From: Hydrogenophaga sp.
GTDB taxonomy: Bacteria > Pseudomonadota > Gammaproteobacteria > Burkholderiales > Burkholderiaceae_C
Length of the DNA stretch: 64,000 nucleotides
Reading direction: 5' to 3'
Assembly (NCBI RefSeq): GCF_026125785.1
Contig: NZ_JAHCKL010000004.1
Coordinates: 124,001 to 188,000 of the forward strand
Both the position numbers and the translations under genes were made by a program. Each line of letters begins with the position of its first letter. Within the stretch, counting starts at the first letter, position 1. Below are positions 8,198 to 16,291 of this stretch, in pieces. The notes beneath the pieces were generated by a model. The model saw only the letters and a list, made by a program, of their open reading frames with translations, made no database searches and was not told the origin of the DNA.

Positions 8198-10018
8198 TCA
8201 GAGTACCTCTGTGTCCAGTTCGGCGAACAGCGGGTGGGCCGACGCCAGCAAGGGCAGCCAATGCCGCAGGCGGCCGAGTTCGAAGTCGTAGAAGTAGCGG
8301 CAGGCCGCCAGCTTGCCCTGGTAGAACAGGCGGTCGTCCCCGCTGGCGCCCGCGGCCAGCGCCAAGCTGGCCACCGAAGCCTGGCGCAGCCACATCCAGG
8401 CGATCACCACATGGCCGAACATGTCCAGGTAGCAGGTGGCATTGGCCAGGTAGACGCGCTCGTTGTCAGCGCCCGCCTGCATGGCGCGCGTGGCCGCTTC
8501 CACGTCGTCCAGCGCCTGGTCCAACTGGCGCGCATGGGCACCCACGGCCTCGTCGCCCGCCGGGCAGGCCGCGATGTCGGCGCGGATGGTGTCGAACAGC
8601 AGGCGCAGGGCGGCGCCGTCCTGCATCCGGATCTTGCGGCCCACCAGGTCCATGGCCTGGATGCCGTGCGTGCCCTCGTGGATGAGATTCAAACGGTTGT
8701 CGCGGTAGAACTGCTCCACCGGGTAGTCGCGCGTGTAGCCGTAACCGCCGAGCACCTGCATCGCCAGCTTGTTGGCCTCCAGGCAGAACTCGCTGGGCCA
8801 GCTTTTCACGATCGGTGTGAGGATCTCCAGCAGCAGCGCGGCGCGCTCACGCGCCTGGGTGTCCTCGTGGCTGCGCACGTCGTCCACCAGGGTCGCCGCG
8901 TAGAGGCACAGGCCGAGCGCGCCCTCGGCGTAGCTCTTCTGCGTGACCAGCATGCGGCGGATGTCGGCGTGCTCGACGATGGGCACCGGTGGCGTGGCGG
9001 GGTCCTTGGCGCCGGGCAGTCGGCCCTGGGGGCGGTTCTTCGCGTAGTCCAGGCTGTAGAGGTAGCCGGCGATGCCGAGCATGGTCGCGCCCACGCCCAC
9101 GGAGATGCGCGCCTCGTTCATCATGTGGAACATGCACGACAGGCCGTTGTGCGGTTCGCCGATCAGTTCGCCCATGCAATCGTCGTCGTCCCCGAAGCTG
9201 AGCAGGGTGTTGACGGTGCCGCGGTAACCCATCTTGTGGTTGAGGCCGACCAGCGTGACACCGTTGTCCGCCCCGACGCTGCCGTCCTCCGCCACGCGCC
9301 TGCGGGGCACGATGAACAGCGAAATGCCGCGCGTGCCCGCCGGTGCGCCGTCGATGCGGGCCAGCACCAGGTGCACGATGTTCTCGGAGAGTTCGTGCTC
9401 ACCGGCGGATATCCACATCTTGGAGCCCTTGATGCGGTAGCCGCCGTCGGGCTGGGGAATGGCTCGGGTGCGGATGTCGGCCAGGCCGGAGCCGGCGTGC
9501 GGTTCGCTCAGGCACATGGTGCCCAGGAAGCGCGCCGCCAGCATGGGTTGCATGTAGAGCCGCCGCTGGCGTTCGGTACCGAAGGCGCGGATCACCGCCG
9601 CGCCGGAGATGGTGAGAAAGTTGTAGCTGGAGGTGCCGATGTTGGCCGCCTGGAAACACGCCAGCGAGGCCTGCAGCAAGGTGAACGGCAACTGCTGTCC
9701 GTCTTCCTCGTAGGGCCGGTCGGCGTTCATGAAGCCCGCATCGGCAAAGGCTTTGAGCGCTTCCTTCACTTGCGGCACCACGCGCACCTTGCCGTTTTCC
9801 AGGCGGGGTTCGTCCAGGTCGGCTTCGCGGTAGTGGGGCTGGAACTTGTCGCGGGCCACGGCCTGCGCAGTGTCGAGCACGGCCGCGAAGGTCTGTCGGT
9901 CGTGGTCCGCGTGCACGGGGCGCTGCGTCAGGCGTTCGACGCCCAGCACCTCGAACAGCTGGAAATCCAAGTCGCGGCGGTTGATCGTGGGGTGCGTGCT
10001 GGATGCGCTCATGGTCAT
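8198..10018 (-). CDS. Large acyl-CoA dehydrogenase (about 600 residues)
   Basis: A 606-residue FAD-dependent acyl-CoA dehydrogenase of the long type that includes a C-terminal acetyl-CoA-dehydrogenase-like extension. Visible are LSEPHAGSGLAD and KMWISAGEH (FAD/substrate binding), GGYGYTRDYPVEQFYRD, and IHEGTHGIQAMDL, where the catalytic glutamate is expected. It creates the 2,3 double bond of an acyl-CoA for the MaoC hydratase. The ATG at 10018 overlaps the SDR stop in an ATGA; an internal ATG at 10012 is an alternative, and neither has a strong Shine-Dalgarno. Substrate unknown. Confidence 0.92.
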   Translation of the reverse strand: MTMSASSTHPTINRRDLDFQLFEVLGVERLTQRPVHADHDRQTFAAVLDTAQAVARDKFQPHYREADLDEPRLENGKVRVVPQVKEALKAFADAGFMNADRPYEEDGQQLPFTLLQASLACFQAANIGTSSYNFLTISGAAVIRAFGTERQRRLYMQPMLAARFLGTMCLSEPHAGSGLADIRTRAIPQPDGGYRIKGSKMWISAGEHELSENIVHLVLARIDGAPAGTRGISLFIVPRRRVAEDGSVGADNGVTLVGLNHKMGYRGTVNTLLSFGDDDDCMGELIGEPHNGLSCMFHMMNEARISVGVGATMLGIAGYLYSLDYAKNRPQGRLPGAKDPATPPVPIVEHADIRRMLVTQKSYAEGALGLCLYAATLVDDVRSHEDTQARERAALLLEILTPIVKSWPSEFCLEANKLAMQVLGGYGYTRDYPVEQFYRDNRLNLIHEGTHGIQAMDLVGRKIRMQDGAALRLLFDTIRADIAACPAGDEAVGAHARQLDQALDDVEAATRAMQAGADNERVYLANATCYLDMFGHVVIAWMWLRQASVASLALAAGASGDDRLFYQGKLAACRYFYDFELGRLRHWLPLLASAHPLFAELDTEVL

Positions 10019-10776
10019 GCGGTCAGGTAGCCACCGTCCACCACGAGCGTGGTGCCGGTGATGTAGGCGGCCATATCGGAAGCCAGGAACACCACCGGTC
10101 CGATGAGGTCCTCGGGCTCGCCGATGCGTTGCAGGGGCACGCGCCGGCACAGCGCGGCCATGCGCTCGGGATCGCTGGCCGATGGCGACATCGGCGTGCG
10201 GATGGCCCCTGGCGCGATGCCATTGACGCGGACGCCGTGCGGACCGAGCTCGCGCGCCATGGCCACGGTGAGCAGGCGCACGCCCCCCTTGGAAGCGGAG
10301 TAGCCGGGCGTGTTGGCGGTGTAGATGTAGCTGGCGATGGAGCCCATGTTGACCACCGCGCCGCGCGTGGCCTTGAGCTGCGGCAGCCAGGCCATGATCA
10401 CGTTGAACGGGCCCGACAGGTTGATGTCCATGGACTCCTTCCAGGCCTGCATCACCTGCGGGCTGTCGACGCCGGCGTAATGGATCACGCCGGCGTTGTT
10501 GACCACCAGGCTGGTGTCACCCAGTTCGGCCTGCATGCGCTGCGCCACATCGGCGCACGCGGCGGCATCGGCCACGTCCATGGCGTAGGCGCGCGCCCGG
10601 CCACCCGCAGCCTCGATGGTGGCCACGGTGTCCTGCAGGCTCTTGAGGGTGCGCCCGGTCACGGCCACGGTGGCGCCGTGCGCCGCCAGGCCACGCGCGA
10701 TGGCCGCGCCTATGCCGCTGCCGCCACCGGTGACCAGGGCGACACGGCCGTTCAGGGAGGTGTCCGCTGTGTTCAT
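10015..10776 (-). CDS. Short-chain dehydrogenase/reductase (SDR)
   Basis: A 253-residue classical SDR with TGGGSGIG, NNAG, a catalytic Ser in NMGSIAS, YSASK and PGAIRTPM, ending in the common DGGYLTA tail. It probably oxidises or reduces an alcohol/ketone of the cluster's substrate; the exact reaction cannot be told. The start at 10776 (MNTADTSLNGRVALVTGG) was chosen by the family pattern over an ATG at 10839, which would give 21 extra arginine/proline-rich residues. Its stop overlaps the start of the acyl-CoA dehydrogenase. It lies 7 bases after the Old Yellow Enzyme gene. Confidence 0.87.
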   Translation of the reverse strand: MNTADTSLNGRVALVTGGGSGIGAAIARGLAAHGATVAVTGRTLKSLQDTVATIEAAGGRARAYAMDVADAAACADVAQRMQAELGDTSLVVNNAGVIHYAGVDSPQVMQAWKESMDINLSGPFNVIMAWLPQLKATRGAVVNMGSIASYIYTANTPGYSASKGGVRLLTVAMARELGPHGVRVNGIAPGAIRTPMSPSASDPERMAALCRRVPLQRIGEPEDLIGPVVFLASDMAAYITGTTLVVDGGYLTA

Positions 10777-10783
10777 GGTTCGC

Positions 10784-11911
10784 TCAGACCGAGAGGGAAG
10801 GCGCCTGGGCGCGGGCGTAGTCGGTATAGCCCTCGGCACCGCTGCCGTACCACTGCGAAGGCTGCCGGGGCACCAGAGGCAGGCCCTGGCGCAGGCGTGT
10901 CACCAGGTCGGGGTTGCCGATGAAATCGCGCCCGAAGGCCACCAGGTCGCAGCGGCCCTGCCGCAGTTCCTCGCGGGCCGTGTCCAGCGTGAAGTCTCCT
11001 GCGGCCACCAGCGTGCCGCTCCAGCGCGGGCGCACGAAGCCCAGCACGTCCGCCACGGGGCCGCTGACGCTTTGATTGCCGGACACCTGGGCACGCACCA
11101 CATGCAGGTAGGCCAGGCCCAGCGCCTGCAGCCGCGGCAGCAGGTAGTCGTAGGTACCGGCTTCGTCGGCGCTTTCAGCGCCGTTGAACTTGTTGAAGGG
11201 GGTCAGGCGAATCCCCACGCGCTGCGGTCCGACCGCGGCCGCGCAAGCCTCGGCGGTCTCGAGAATGAAGCGGGCGCGGTTGGCCAGGCTGCCGCCGTAG
11301 CGGTCGGTGCGCAGGTTGCTGCTCTCGTGCAGGAATTGGCTGGGCAGGTAGCCATTGGCGCCGTGGATCTCGATGCCATCGCAGCCGGCGTCCACCGCAC
11401 GGCGCGCCGCCTGCGCGTAGTCGCGCACGGTGGCGGCCACCTCCTCGGTGCTCAGCGCCCGTGGCACCGGCACGGGTTGTTCACCCGCGGGCGTGACCAC
11501 CTTGCGCGGGAAGACCACCGCGCTGGGTGCCACCGGGTGCAGGCCCGGCGCCATGTTGGCCGGATGGGCGATGCGGCCCACGTGCCAGAGTTGCATGAAC
11601 AGGCGCGAGCCGGCGGCGTGCACCGCATCGCTCACCTCTCGCCAGGCATCGCGCTGCGCATCGGTATGGATGCCCGGCGTCCCGCTGAACCCCTTGCCCT
11701 GCGGCGAGATGTCAACCGCCTCGGACACGATCAGGCCGGCCTCGGCGCGCTGCGCGTAGTACGTCGCCATGAGCGCCGTGGCTTCGCCTTGCGCATTGGC
11801 GCGTGAGCGCGTCATGGGCGCCATCACCACACGGTTCTTGAGCGCCATGCCACCGACGCTGGCGGACGAGAACACGTCCGGCGGTGCATGGGTATCGGGA
11901 GTGCTGTTCAT
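10784..11911 (-). CDS. NADH:flavin oxidoreductase, Old Yellow Enzyme family (NemA-like)
   Basis: A 375-residue FMN-dependent ene-reductase. Motifs are NRVVMAPMTRSRA, LMQLWHVGRIAHP, DGIEIHGANGYLPSQFL (the His-x-x-Asn pair that binds the substrate carbonyl), and FGRDFIGNPDLV near the C-terminus (phosphate binding). Such enzymes reduce activated C=C bonds of enones, or nitro compounds; here it may reduce an unsaturated ketone or enoyl intermediate. The start at 11911 is preceded by GAAAGG; a 12-residue longer start would overlap the ligase gene. The gene is 13 bases after the ligase stop. Confidence 0.9.
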   Translation of the reverse strand: MNSTPDTHAPPDVFSSASVGGMALKNRVVMAPMTRSRANAQGEATALMATYYAQRAEAGLIVSEAVDISPQGKGFSGTPGIHTDAQRDAWREVSDAVHAAGSRLFMQLWHVGRIAHPANMAPGLHPVAPSAVVFPRKVVTPAGEQPVPVPRALSTEEVAATVRDYAQAARRAVDAGCDGIEIHGANGYLPSQFLHESSNLRTDRYGGSLANRARFILETAEACAAAVGPQRVGIRLTPFNKFNGAESADEAGTYDYLLPRLQALGLAYLHVVRAQVSGNQSVSGPVADVLGFVRPRWSGTLVAAGDFTLDTAREELRQGRCDLVAFGRDFIGNPDLVTRLRQGLPLVPRQPSQWYGSGAEGYTDYARAQAPSLSV

Positions 11912-11924
11912 GGCCGCGGCCCTT

Positions 11925-13550
11925 TCAGGATCGGGAAGGTTTGACAAAGGGCGGCAGGGCCGCGGCGCGGGTGCGCAGTTCCAGTTTGGCCAGCTTGCCC
12001 GCTGAATTGCGGGGCAGAGGCTCCGTGCCGACTGTCACGGTCTCGGGGACTTCATAGTCTCCCAGGCGCTCGCTGCAGAAGGCGCGGATGGCGTCGGCAT
12101 CGAGGTCGTCGCGCGTGGTGGTGACGAAGGCGTGTACCCGCTCGCCCAGCACCGGGTCCGGCCGCCCCACCAGCGCGGCCTCCTGCACACCCGGAATCTG
12201 CAGCAGCACGTTCTCCACGACCGCCGAATAAATCTTGTAGCCGCCGCGGTTGATCATGTCCTTGAGGCGGTCCAGCACGTAGAGGTAGCCCTGCTCGTCC
12301 AGGCGGCCGATGTCACCCGAGCGCCAGTACCCGGCCACGATGCCATCGGCGCTGGCGGCGGCGTCGTTCCAGTAGCCGCTGACCACGCCCGGGCTGCGCA
12401 CCCAGATCTCGCCGGATTCCCCGGTCGGGACTTCCACCCCCGTCTCGGGATGGACGATCAGCACCTCGATGCACGACAGCGGTTTGCCAACCGCGTCCAG
12501 GTGCGCATTGCCCGCTTCGCGCGGCGTCATGACGGCCGCACCGCAGGTCTCGGTGCTGCCGTAGCCATTGACCAGACGCAGGCCGGGACAGGCAGCGGCG
12601 AGCCGCTGGGCCACCGCGGTGGGCATGGGGGCGCCACCGAAATGGCCGACGCGCCAGGCGCTCAGGTCGTGCTGCTCGAAATCTGGCTCCATGAGGCACA
12701 GGTTGTACATGGCCGGCACCATGATGGTGTAGGTCATGCGCTCGCGCGCCGCCATGGGCAGGAACTCGGCCGCCTTGAAGCGCGGCGCGAGCAGCAGGGC
12801 CGCCCCGACCACCAGTGGAGACACCACGCCGCACATCAGTCCGGTGGTGTGGCTCAGAGGCACGGCGATCGCCACACGGTCCTGCTCATGCAGATCCAGG
12901 TTGCCGCAGTGGTGCAGCACCGAATGCACCATGTTCAGGTGCGTGATGGCCGCGCCCTTGGGCTTGCCGGTGGAACCCGACGTATAGAGGATGACGGCGA
13001 CATCTTCTTCGGACGCCGGCTCGTGCGCCGGTGGCGCGGCATCGGCATGCGCTTGCGGGAAAACGGGCAGACCGGTGGAGGCTGGCAAAGCGATGGTCAC
13101 CAAAGGTCCGGGCCGCCCGGAGGTGGGCGGGACGCGGTCGGCCAGCGCCGCGTCGTGCAGCAAGCAGCTGGCCCCGGCATTGCGCAAAACATGCAGCACC
13201 TCGGGGGCCTTGAGCCGCACGTCCACGGGCACGGCCACCGCGCCCAGCCAGAGCACGGCATAGAACAGGAACACGAACTCTGGCCGGTTGCCCACCAGCA
13301 GCACCACGCGGTCGCCCGGTTGCACCCCATGGGCCTTCAGGCCCGCCGCGCAATGCCGGATCTCCGCGAGCAGTTCCGCAAAGCGCCAGCGCTGCGCCTC
13401 GAACACCAGGGCATCGCGCTGCGCATGCTGTTCGGCCATGGCCTGCAGCGCCTGCAGCACGCTGCGCGGCCTGTCCTGGAAACACCAGACCACCCGGTTG
13501 CCGAAATGGCTCTCGCGGCGCCTGGGCAGCGCCTCCTGTTGAAAGATCAT
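11925..13550 (-). CDS. Class I acyl-CoA synthetase/CoA ligase (AMP-forming)
   Basis: A 541-residue adenylate-forming ligase that activates a carboxylic acid to its CoA ester, probably the entry step of this pathway. Motifs are ILYTSGSTGKPKGA (P-loop), NGYGSTETC (A5), YWRSGDIGRLDEQGY (A7), DRLKDMINRGGYKIY (A8) and PRNSAGKLAK with the C-terminal catalytic lysine. The start at 13550 (MIFQQEALPRRR) has AGGGTGG just upstream; the frame extends to 13607 but those 19 residues look non-coding. The Bug receptor gene lies upstream, 70 bases away. Confidence 0.92.
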   Translation of the reverse strand: MIFQQEALPRRRESHFGNRVVWCFQDRPRSVLQALQAMAEQHAQRDALVFEAQRWRFAELLAEIRHCAAGLKAHGVQPGDRVVLLVGNRPEFVFLFYAVLWLGAVAVPVDVRLKAPEVLHVLRNAGASCLLHDAALADRVPPTSGRPGPLVTIALPASTGLPVFPQAHADAAPPAHEPASEEDVAVILYTSGSTGKPKGAAITHLNMVHSVLHHCGNLDLHEQDRVAIAVPLSHTTGLMCGVVSPLVVGAALLLAPRFKAAEFLPMAARERMTYTIMVPAMYNLCLMEPDFEQHDLSAWRVGHFGGAPMPTAVAQRLAAACPGLRLVNGYGSTETCGAAVMTPREAGNAHLDAVGKPLSCIEVLIVHPETGVEVPTGESGEIWVRSPGVVSGYWNDAAASADGIVAGYWRSGDIGRLDEQGYLYVLDRLKDMINRGGYKIYSAVVENVLLQIPGVQEAALVGRPDPVLGERVHAFVTTTRDDLDADAIRAFCSERLGDYEVPETVTVGTEPLPRNSAGKLAKLELRTRAAALPPFVKPSRS

Positions 13551-13620
13551 CCATCCACCCTGCAGAGTCGAATGCGGCCGGGGCACGCCGTGCCCCGGCC
13601 AGTCCAAGCGCGTGAAAAAC

Positions 13621-14595
13621 TCAGTCCAGCGAGAAGCCGATGCGCTTGATCACCGCGCCATAGGCCTCGGTATCGGACTTGATCAGGTTGGCGAACTCGG
13701 CCGCGGTGCCCGTGGCCGGGTCCAGCGACACAGTGGCCAGCCAGCTCGTGATCTTGGGATTGGCAATGGCCTCGCGGAACAGCCCGTTGATCTGCGCGAT
13801 CACGGGGGCCGGCGTGCCTGCGGGCACGAAGACGCCAAACCAGCTGCCGGCGGTGAAGCCCGGATAACCCGACTCGGCGAACGTGGGCACATCCGGCAGC
13901 GCATCGGAGCGCTTGGTCGATGCCACCGCCAGCACGCGCACCTGGCCCGCCTTGACGAACGGCATGGCGCTGGTGAGATCCATCCAGACGGAAGGAATCT
14001 GCCCGCCCACCAGATCCTGCATGGCCGGCGCGCCGCCACGGTAGGGGATGTGCGCGGTCTCGATGCCCGCCAGCCCCTTGAAGCGCTCGCCCGCGAGGTG
14101 CACCGCGTTGCCCGCGCCCGACGAACCGAAGGTGATCGTGCCGGGCTTGGCCTTGGCCGCGTCAACGTACTCCTTGAGCGTCTTGTAGGGCGCGTCGGCA
14201 CGGACCATGAGGCCGAAATGGATGCGCACCATCTGCGTCACCGGCACGATGGACGTGGTGGGGTCATAGGCCAGCCTCTTGAACAGGAACTGGTTCATCG
14301 CCACGGTCGACGGATCGAAGAATGCCACCGTGTGGCCGTCCGGCGGCGCCTGAATCAGCGCCTGGGCCGCGATCACGGTTGCGCCACCGGGCTTGTTGTC
14401 GACGATGAAGGACTGGCCGGTCTTCTCGGCCAGCACCGTCGAGACCTGGCGGGCCAGGTTGTCGGTGGCGCCTCCCGCCGGATAGGGAACGACGATCCTC
14501 ACTGTCTTGGTGGGGAAGCTGTCCGCCATAGCGGGCAAAGCGACCAGAGCGGCGGCCGCGACAGCGGCCCCCCAGCGAATCCATGCATTTCTCAT
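13621..14595 (-). CDS. Bug-type (TTT family) periplasmic solute-binding receptor
   Basis: A 324-residue tripartite-tricarboxylate-transporter type receptor with a signal peptide (RWGAAVAAAALVALPAMA, cleavage before DSFP) and the family motifs PYPAGGATDN, NKPGG, FGSSGAGNAVHLA, PYRGGAPAMQDLVGGQI and DVPTFAE. It binds an organic acid in the periplasm; such orphan receptors without adjacent TctAB are very common in Burkholderiales. The start at 14595 follows GGAGACACGTC. It is the promoter-proximal gene of the minus-strand catabolic operon, and the two TetR-type palindromes lie upstream. Confidence 0.93.
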   Translation of the reverse strand: MRNAWIRWGAAVAAAALVALPAMADSFPTKTVRIVVPYPAGGATDNLARQVSTVLAEKTGQSFIVDNKPGGATVIAAQALIQAPPDGHTVAFFDPSTVAMNQFLFKRLAYDPTTSIVPVTQMVRIHFGLMVRADAPYKTLKEYVDAAKAKPGTITFGSSGAGNAVHLAGERFKGLAGIETAHIPYRGGAPAMQDLVGGQIPSVWMDLTSAMPFVKAGQVRVLAVASTKRSDALPDVPTFAESGYPGFTAGSWFGVFVPAGTPAPVIAQINGLFREAIANPKITSWLATVSLDPATGTAAEFANLIKSDTEAYGAVIKRIGFSLD

Positions 14596-14682
14596 GACGT
14601 GTCTCCTGCAAAAGTTGTCAACCCGTTGAACCACGACCACCACCGGGCTTCCCGCCTGCGCCGATGATCTTCCATCTAACAA

Positions 14683-14698
14683 ACTAACGACCGTTAGT
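14683..14698. promoter_or_regulatory. Perfect palindrome, probable TetR operator 1
   Basis: ACTAACGACCGTTAGT is made of 7-base perfect arms with a 2-base centre, sitting in the divergent control region 87 bases upstream of the Bug receptor start. A second site with the same core lies at 14795. The position suggests repression of the catabolic operon by the adjacent TetR protein. Confidence 0.65.
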
Positions 14699-14794
14699 AT
14701 AAATAGAAAATCCAGACGAATACACCATCGAATCTAGGGAAAACCCTTGGCAGAGAACACTTAAAACCCTCTTAGAAGCTGGGAATCATTAAAA

Positions 14795-14808
14795 CTAACA
14801 ATTGTTAG
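14795..14808. promoter_or_regulatory. Perfect palindrome, probable TetR operator 2
   Basis: CTAACAATTGTTAG is a 14-base perfect palindrome sharing the CTAAC...GTTAG pattern of operator 1, in a conspicuously AT-rich stretch 84 bases before the tetR start. It probably mediates autoregulation. The intervening 14699-14794 is AT-rich and likely contains both promoters, but no unambiguous -35/-10 pair was assigned. Confidence 0.62.
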
Positions 14809-14892
14809 CAAATTTCGTCATGAATACCCAAGCTTCCCAAGGCATGGGCAGTCACCTCAGTACACTCGCGTTCGCATTGGAGACCCCGACAC

Positions 14893-15630
14893 ATGGCCAA
14901 GACCCGCTCCTCCGGCGAAATCACACAGCGCGCGCTGCGTGAAGCCGCCATCCGCCTGATCGCGCAGGACGGCTACCACGGTGTGAGCCTGCGCACGCTT
15001 GCCGAGGAGGTGGGCATACAGGCCGCCTCCCTCTACAACCACATCGAGAACAAGCAGCAGTTCCTGTTCGACCTGCTGCGCGCCATCATGGAAGACTTGG
15101 TGGAGGAAGTGCAGGCAGAAGTGGCGCAGACCGAGGGCACCCTGGCCAAGGTCTGCGTGTTCGTGGCCAACCACGTTTCATTTCACGCGCGTCGGCAGTT
15201 GGAGGTCTACATCGGCACCATGGAACTGCGCAGCCTGCTGCCCGAGCACCGCGCGGTGCAACTTCGCCTGCGCGAGGAACACGAGATGCTGCTGCAAGCG
15301 CTCATCGACCAGGGCGAGGCCGAAGGGCTGTTTCGCGTGCCGGACCGGCGCGTGGTGACGTTCGCGATCCTGAGCATGACCACGACACTGGCCAACTGGT
15401 ACCGGGAAGACGGGCGGCTGTCGGTGCAGGACTTGCAGCGTCTGTATATCGAGCTGGCACTGCGCATGCTCGACGCCAAACCGACCATGCAGGACCTGCT
15501 GGCGATCGGCGAGCGTGTGTCCGCGATGAACAACCCCAAGGTCGCTCAGGCGGACGAGGTGCAGGAAGAGAGAGACAAAGCCGCGCCCCGCGCAAAAGCG
15601 CCTCGCAAGCTGGGGAGGCGCCGGGCGTAG
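14893..15630 (+). CDS. TetR/AcrR-family transcriptional regulator
   Basis: A 245-residue regulator with an N-terminal helix-turn-helix (ALREAAIRLIAQDGYHGVSL ... AASLYNHIENKQQFLFDLL, residues about 14-65) and a ligand-binding C-terminal domain resembling TetR_C_33/FadR-like members. The C-terminus is a basic Ala/Lys/Arg tail (KAAPRAKAPRKLGRRRA). It is divergent from the Bug-ligase-dehydrogenase operon, and two palindromic operators lie between them, so local repression relieved by an acyl-CoA is the natural inference. The ATG at 14893 has no strong Shine-Dalgarno. Confidence 0.9.
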   Translation: MAKTRSSGEITQRALREAAIRLIAQDGYHGVSLRTLAEEVGIQAASLYNHIENKQQFLFDLLRAIMEDLVEEVQAEVAQTEGTLAKVCVFVANHVSFHARRQLEVYIGTMELRSLLPEHRAVQLRLREEHEMLLQALIDQGEAEGLFRVPDRRVVTFAILSMTTTLANWYREDGRLSVQDLQRLYIELALRMLDAKPTMQDLLAIGERVSAMNNPKVAQADEVQEERDKAAPRAKAPRKLGRRRA

Positions 15631-15681
15631 CGCGGGCCGGCGCGGCTCTGGACATCGCAGCAGAAGAGCTGCTGCTCACCA

Positions 15682-15695
15682 CCGGCCGCGGCCGG
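15682..15695. repeat. GC-rich palindrome between convergent genes
   Basis: CCGGCCGCGGCCGG, a 14-base perfect palindrome in the 79-base gap between tetR and the convergent DUF4148 gene. It could form a bidirectional hairpin but lacks T-runs, so a terminator role is uncertain. Confidence 0.35.
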
Positions 15696-15709
15696 CGGCA
15701 CGGTGGGCC

Positions 15710-16075
15710 TTACTTCAGCACGACCTGGGTGGCCTGCACGCCCGCCAGACGGATCTGTTCGGCCTGGGCCGGGGTGGGGAAGGTCATGTCCTCGCCGTAG
15801 GACAACAGGCCCAGGCGACGGGCCTCGGCGGTCTCCGCGGCCACCTGAGCCCGCGACTTGCCCACGCTGACGTCCGACTTGACCACCGGCGCGATCTCGC
15901 CCCGGGCGATCTGCTGCGCGGCGCTCGCAGCTTTGGCTTGTTCCAGCACCGCGGCACGGCTCTGGGTGGACTGGAAAGCGAAGACTTCATTGCCCTGGAT
16001 GGGGCCTTCGGCAAAGGCGGCGCCGGCGGCGATGGTGAGGGCAACGGGCAGGAGGATGCGGCTGGAGAGTTTCAT
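15710..16075 (-). CDS. DUF4148 domain-containing small exported protein
   Basis: A 121-residue protein with a clear signal peptide (MKLSSRILLPVALTIAAGAAFA, cleavage before EGP). The mature part has two repeats of the DUF4148 style: SRAAVLEQAKAAS...ARGEIAP and SRAQVAAETAEARRLGLLSYGE. DUF4148 proteins are abundant in Burkholderiales, are periplasmic and have no established function. The start at 16075 is preceded by CAAGGAACC. It is divergent from the two-component system, whose response regulator probably binds the dyad at 16181-16196, so it may be a target. Confidence 0.88.
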   Translation of the reverse strand: MKLSSRILLPVALTIAAGAAFAEGPIQGNEVFAFQSTQSRAAVLEQAKAASAAQQIARGEIAPVVKSDVSVGKSRAQVAAETAEARRLGLLSYGEDMTFPTPAQAEQIRLAGVQATQVVLK

Positions 16076-16180
16076 GATGGTTCCTTGTGAGAGAGGTTGG
16101 ACGGGTTCTTTGGCGTACCGCCTTGTGTTCGGCACGGATCAAACTGTAGAAACCCAGTCTGTCGTTTCCCGAACGCCAGA

Positions 16181-16196
16181 ATGACGAATTCGTAAT
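16181..16196. promoter_or_regulatory. CopR/CusR-like operator dyad
   Basis: ATGACGAATTCGTAAT is a dyad matching at 7 of 8 base pairs and resembling the cop-box half sites ATGAC/GTCAT of CusR/CopR regulators. It lies in the 216-base divergent region between DUF4148 and the response regulator. A TACAGT hexamer about 40 bases towards DUF4148 could be the minus-strand -10. Nothing else was recognised in this interval. Confidence 0.45.
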
Positions 16197-16291
16197 CCAG
16201 CGAAAGCGGCATTTCCTCGACAATCCAGTTCCATGGGCTGCTCCTTGCACGCCATCCATCCTCCCCCTTCCTCCGATACGCCCCTACTTCC

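Noticed and set aside
8120-10030. A 636-codon plus-strand frame
   Set aside because: Shadow of the large acyl-CoA dehydrogenase on the minus strand; composition typical of antisense frames in high-GC DNA.
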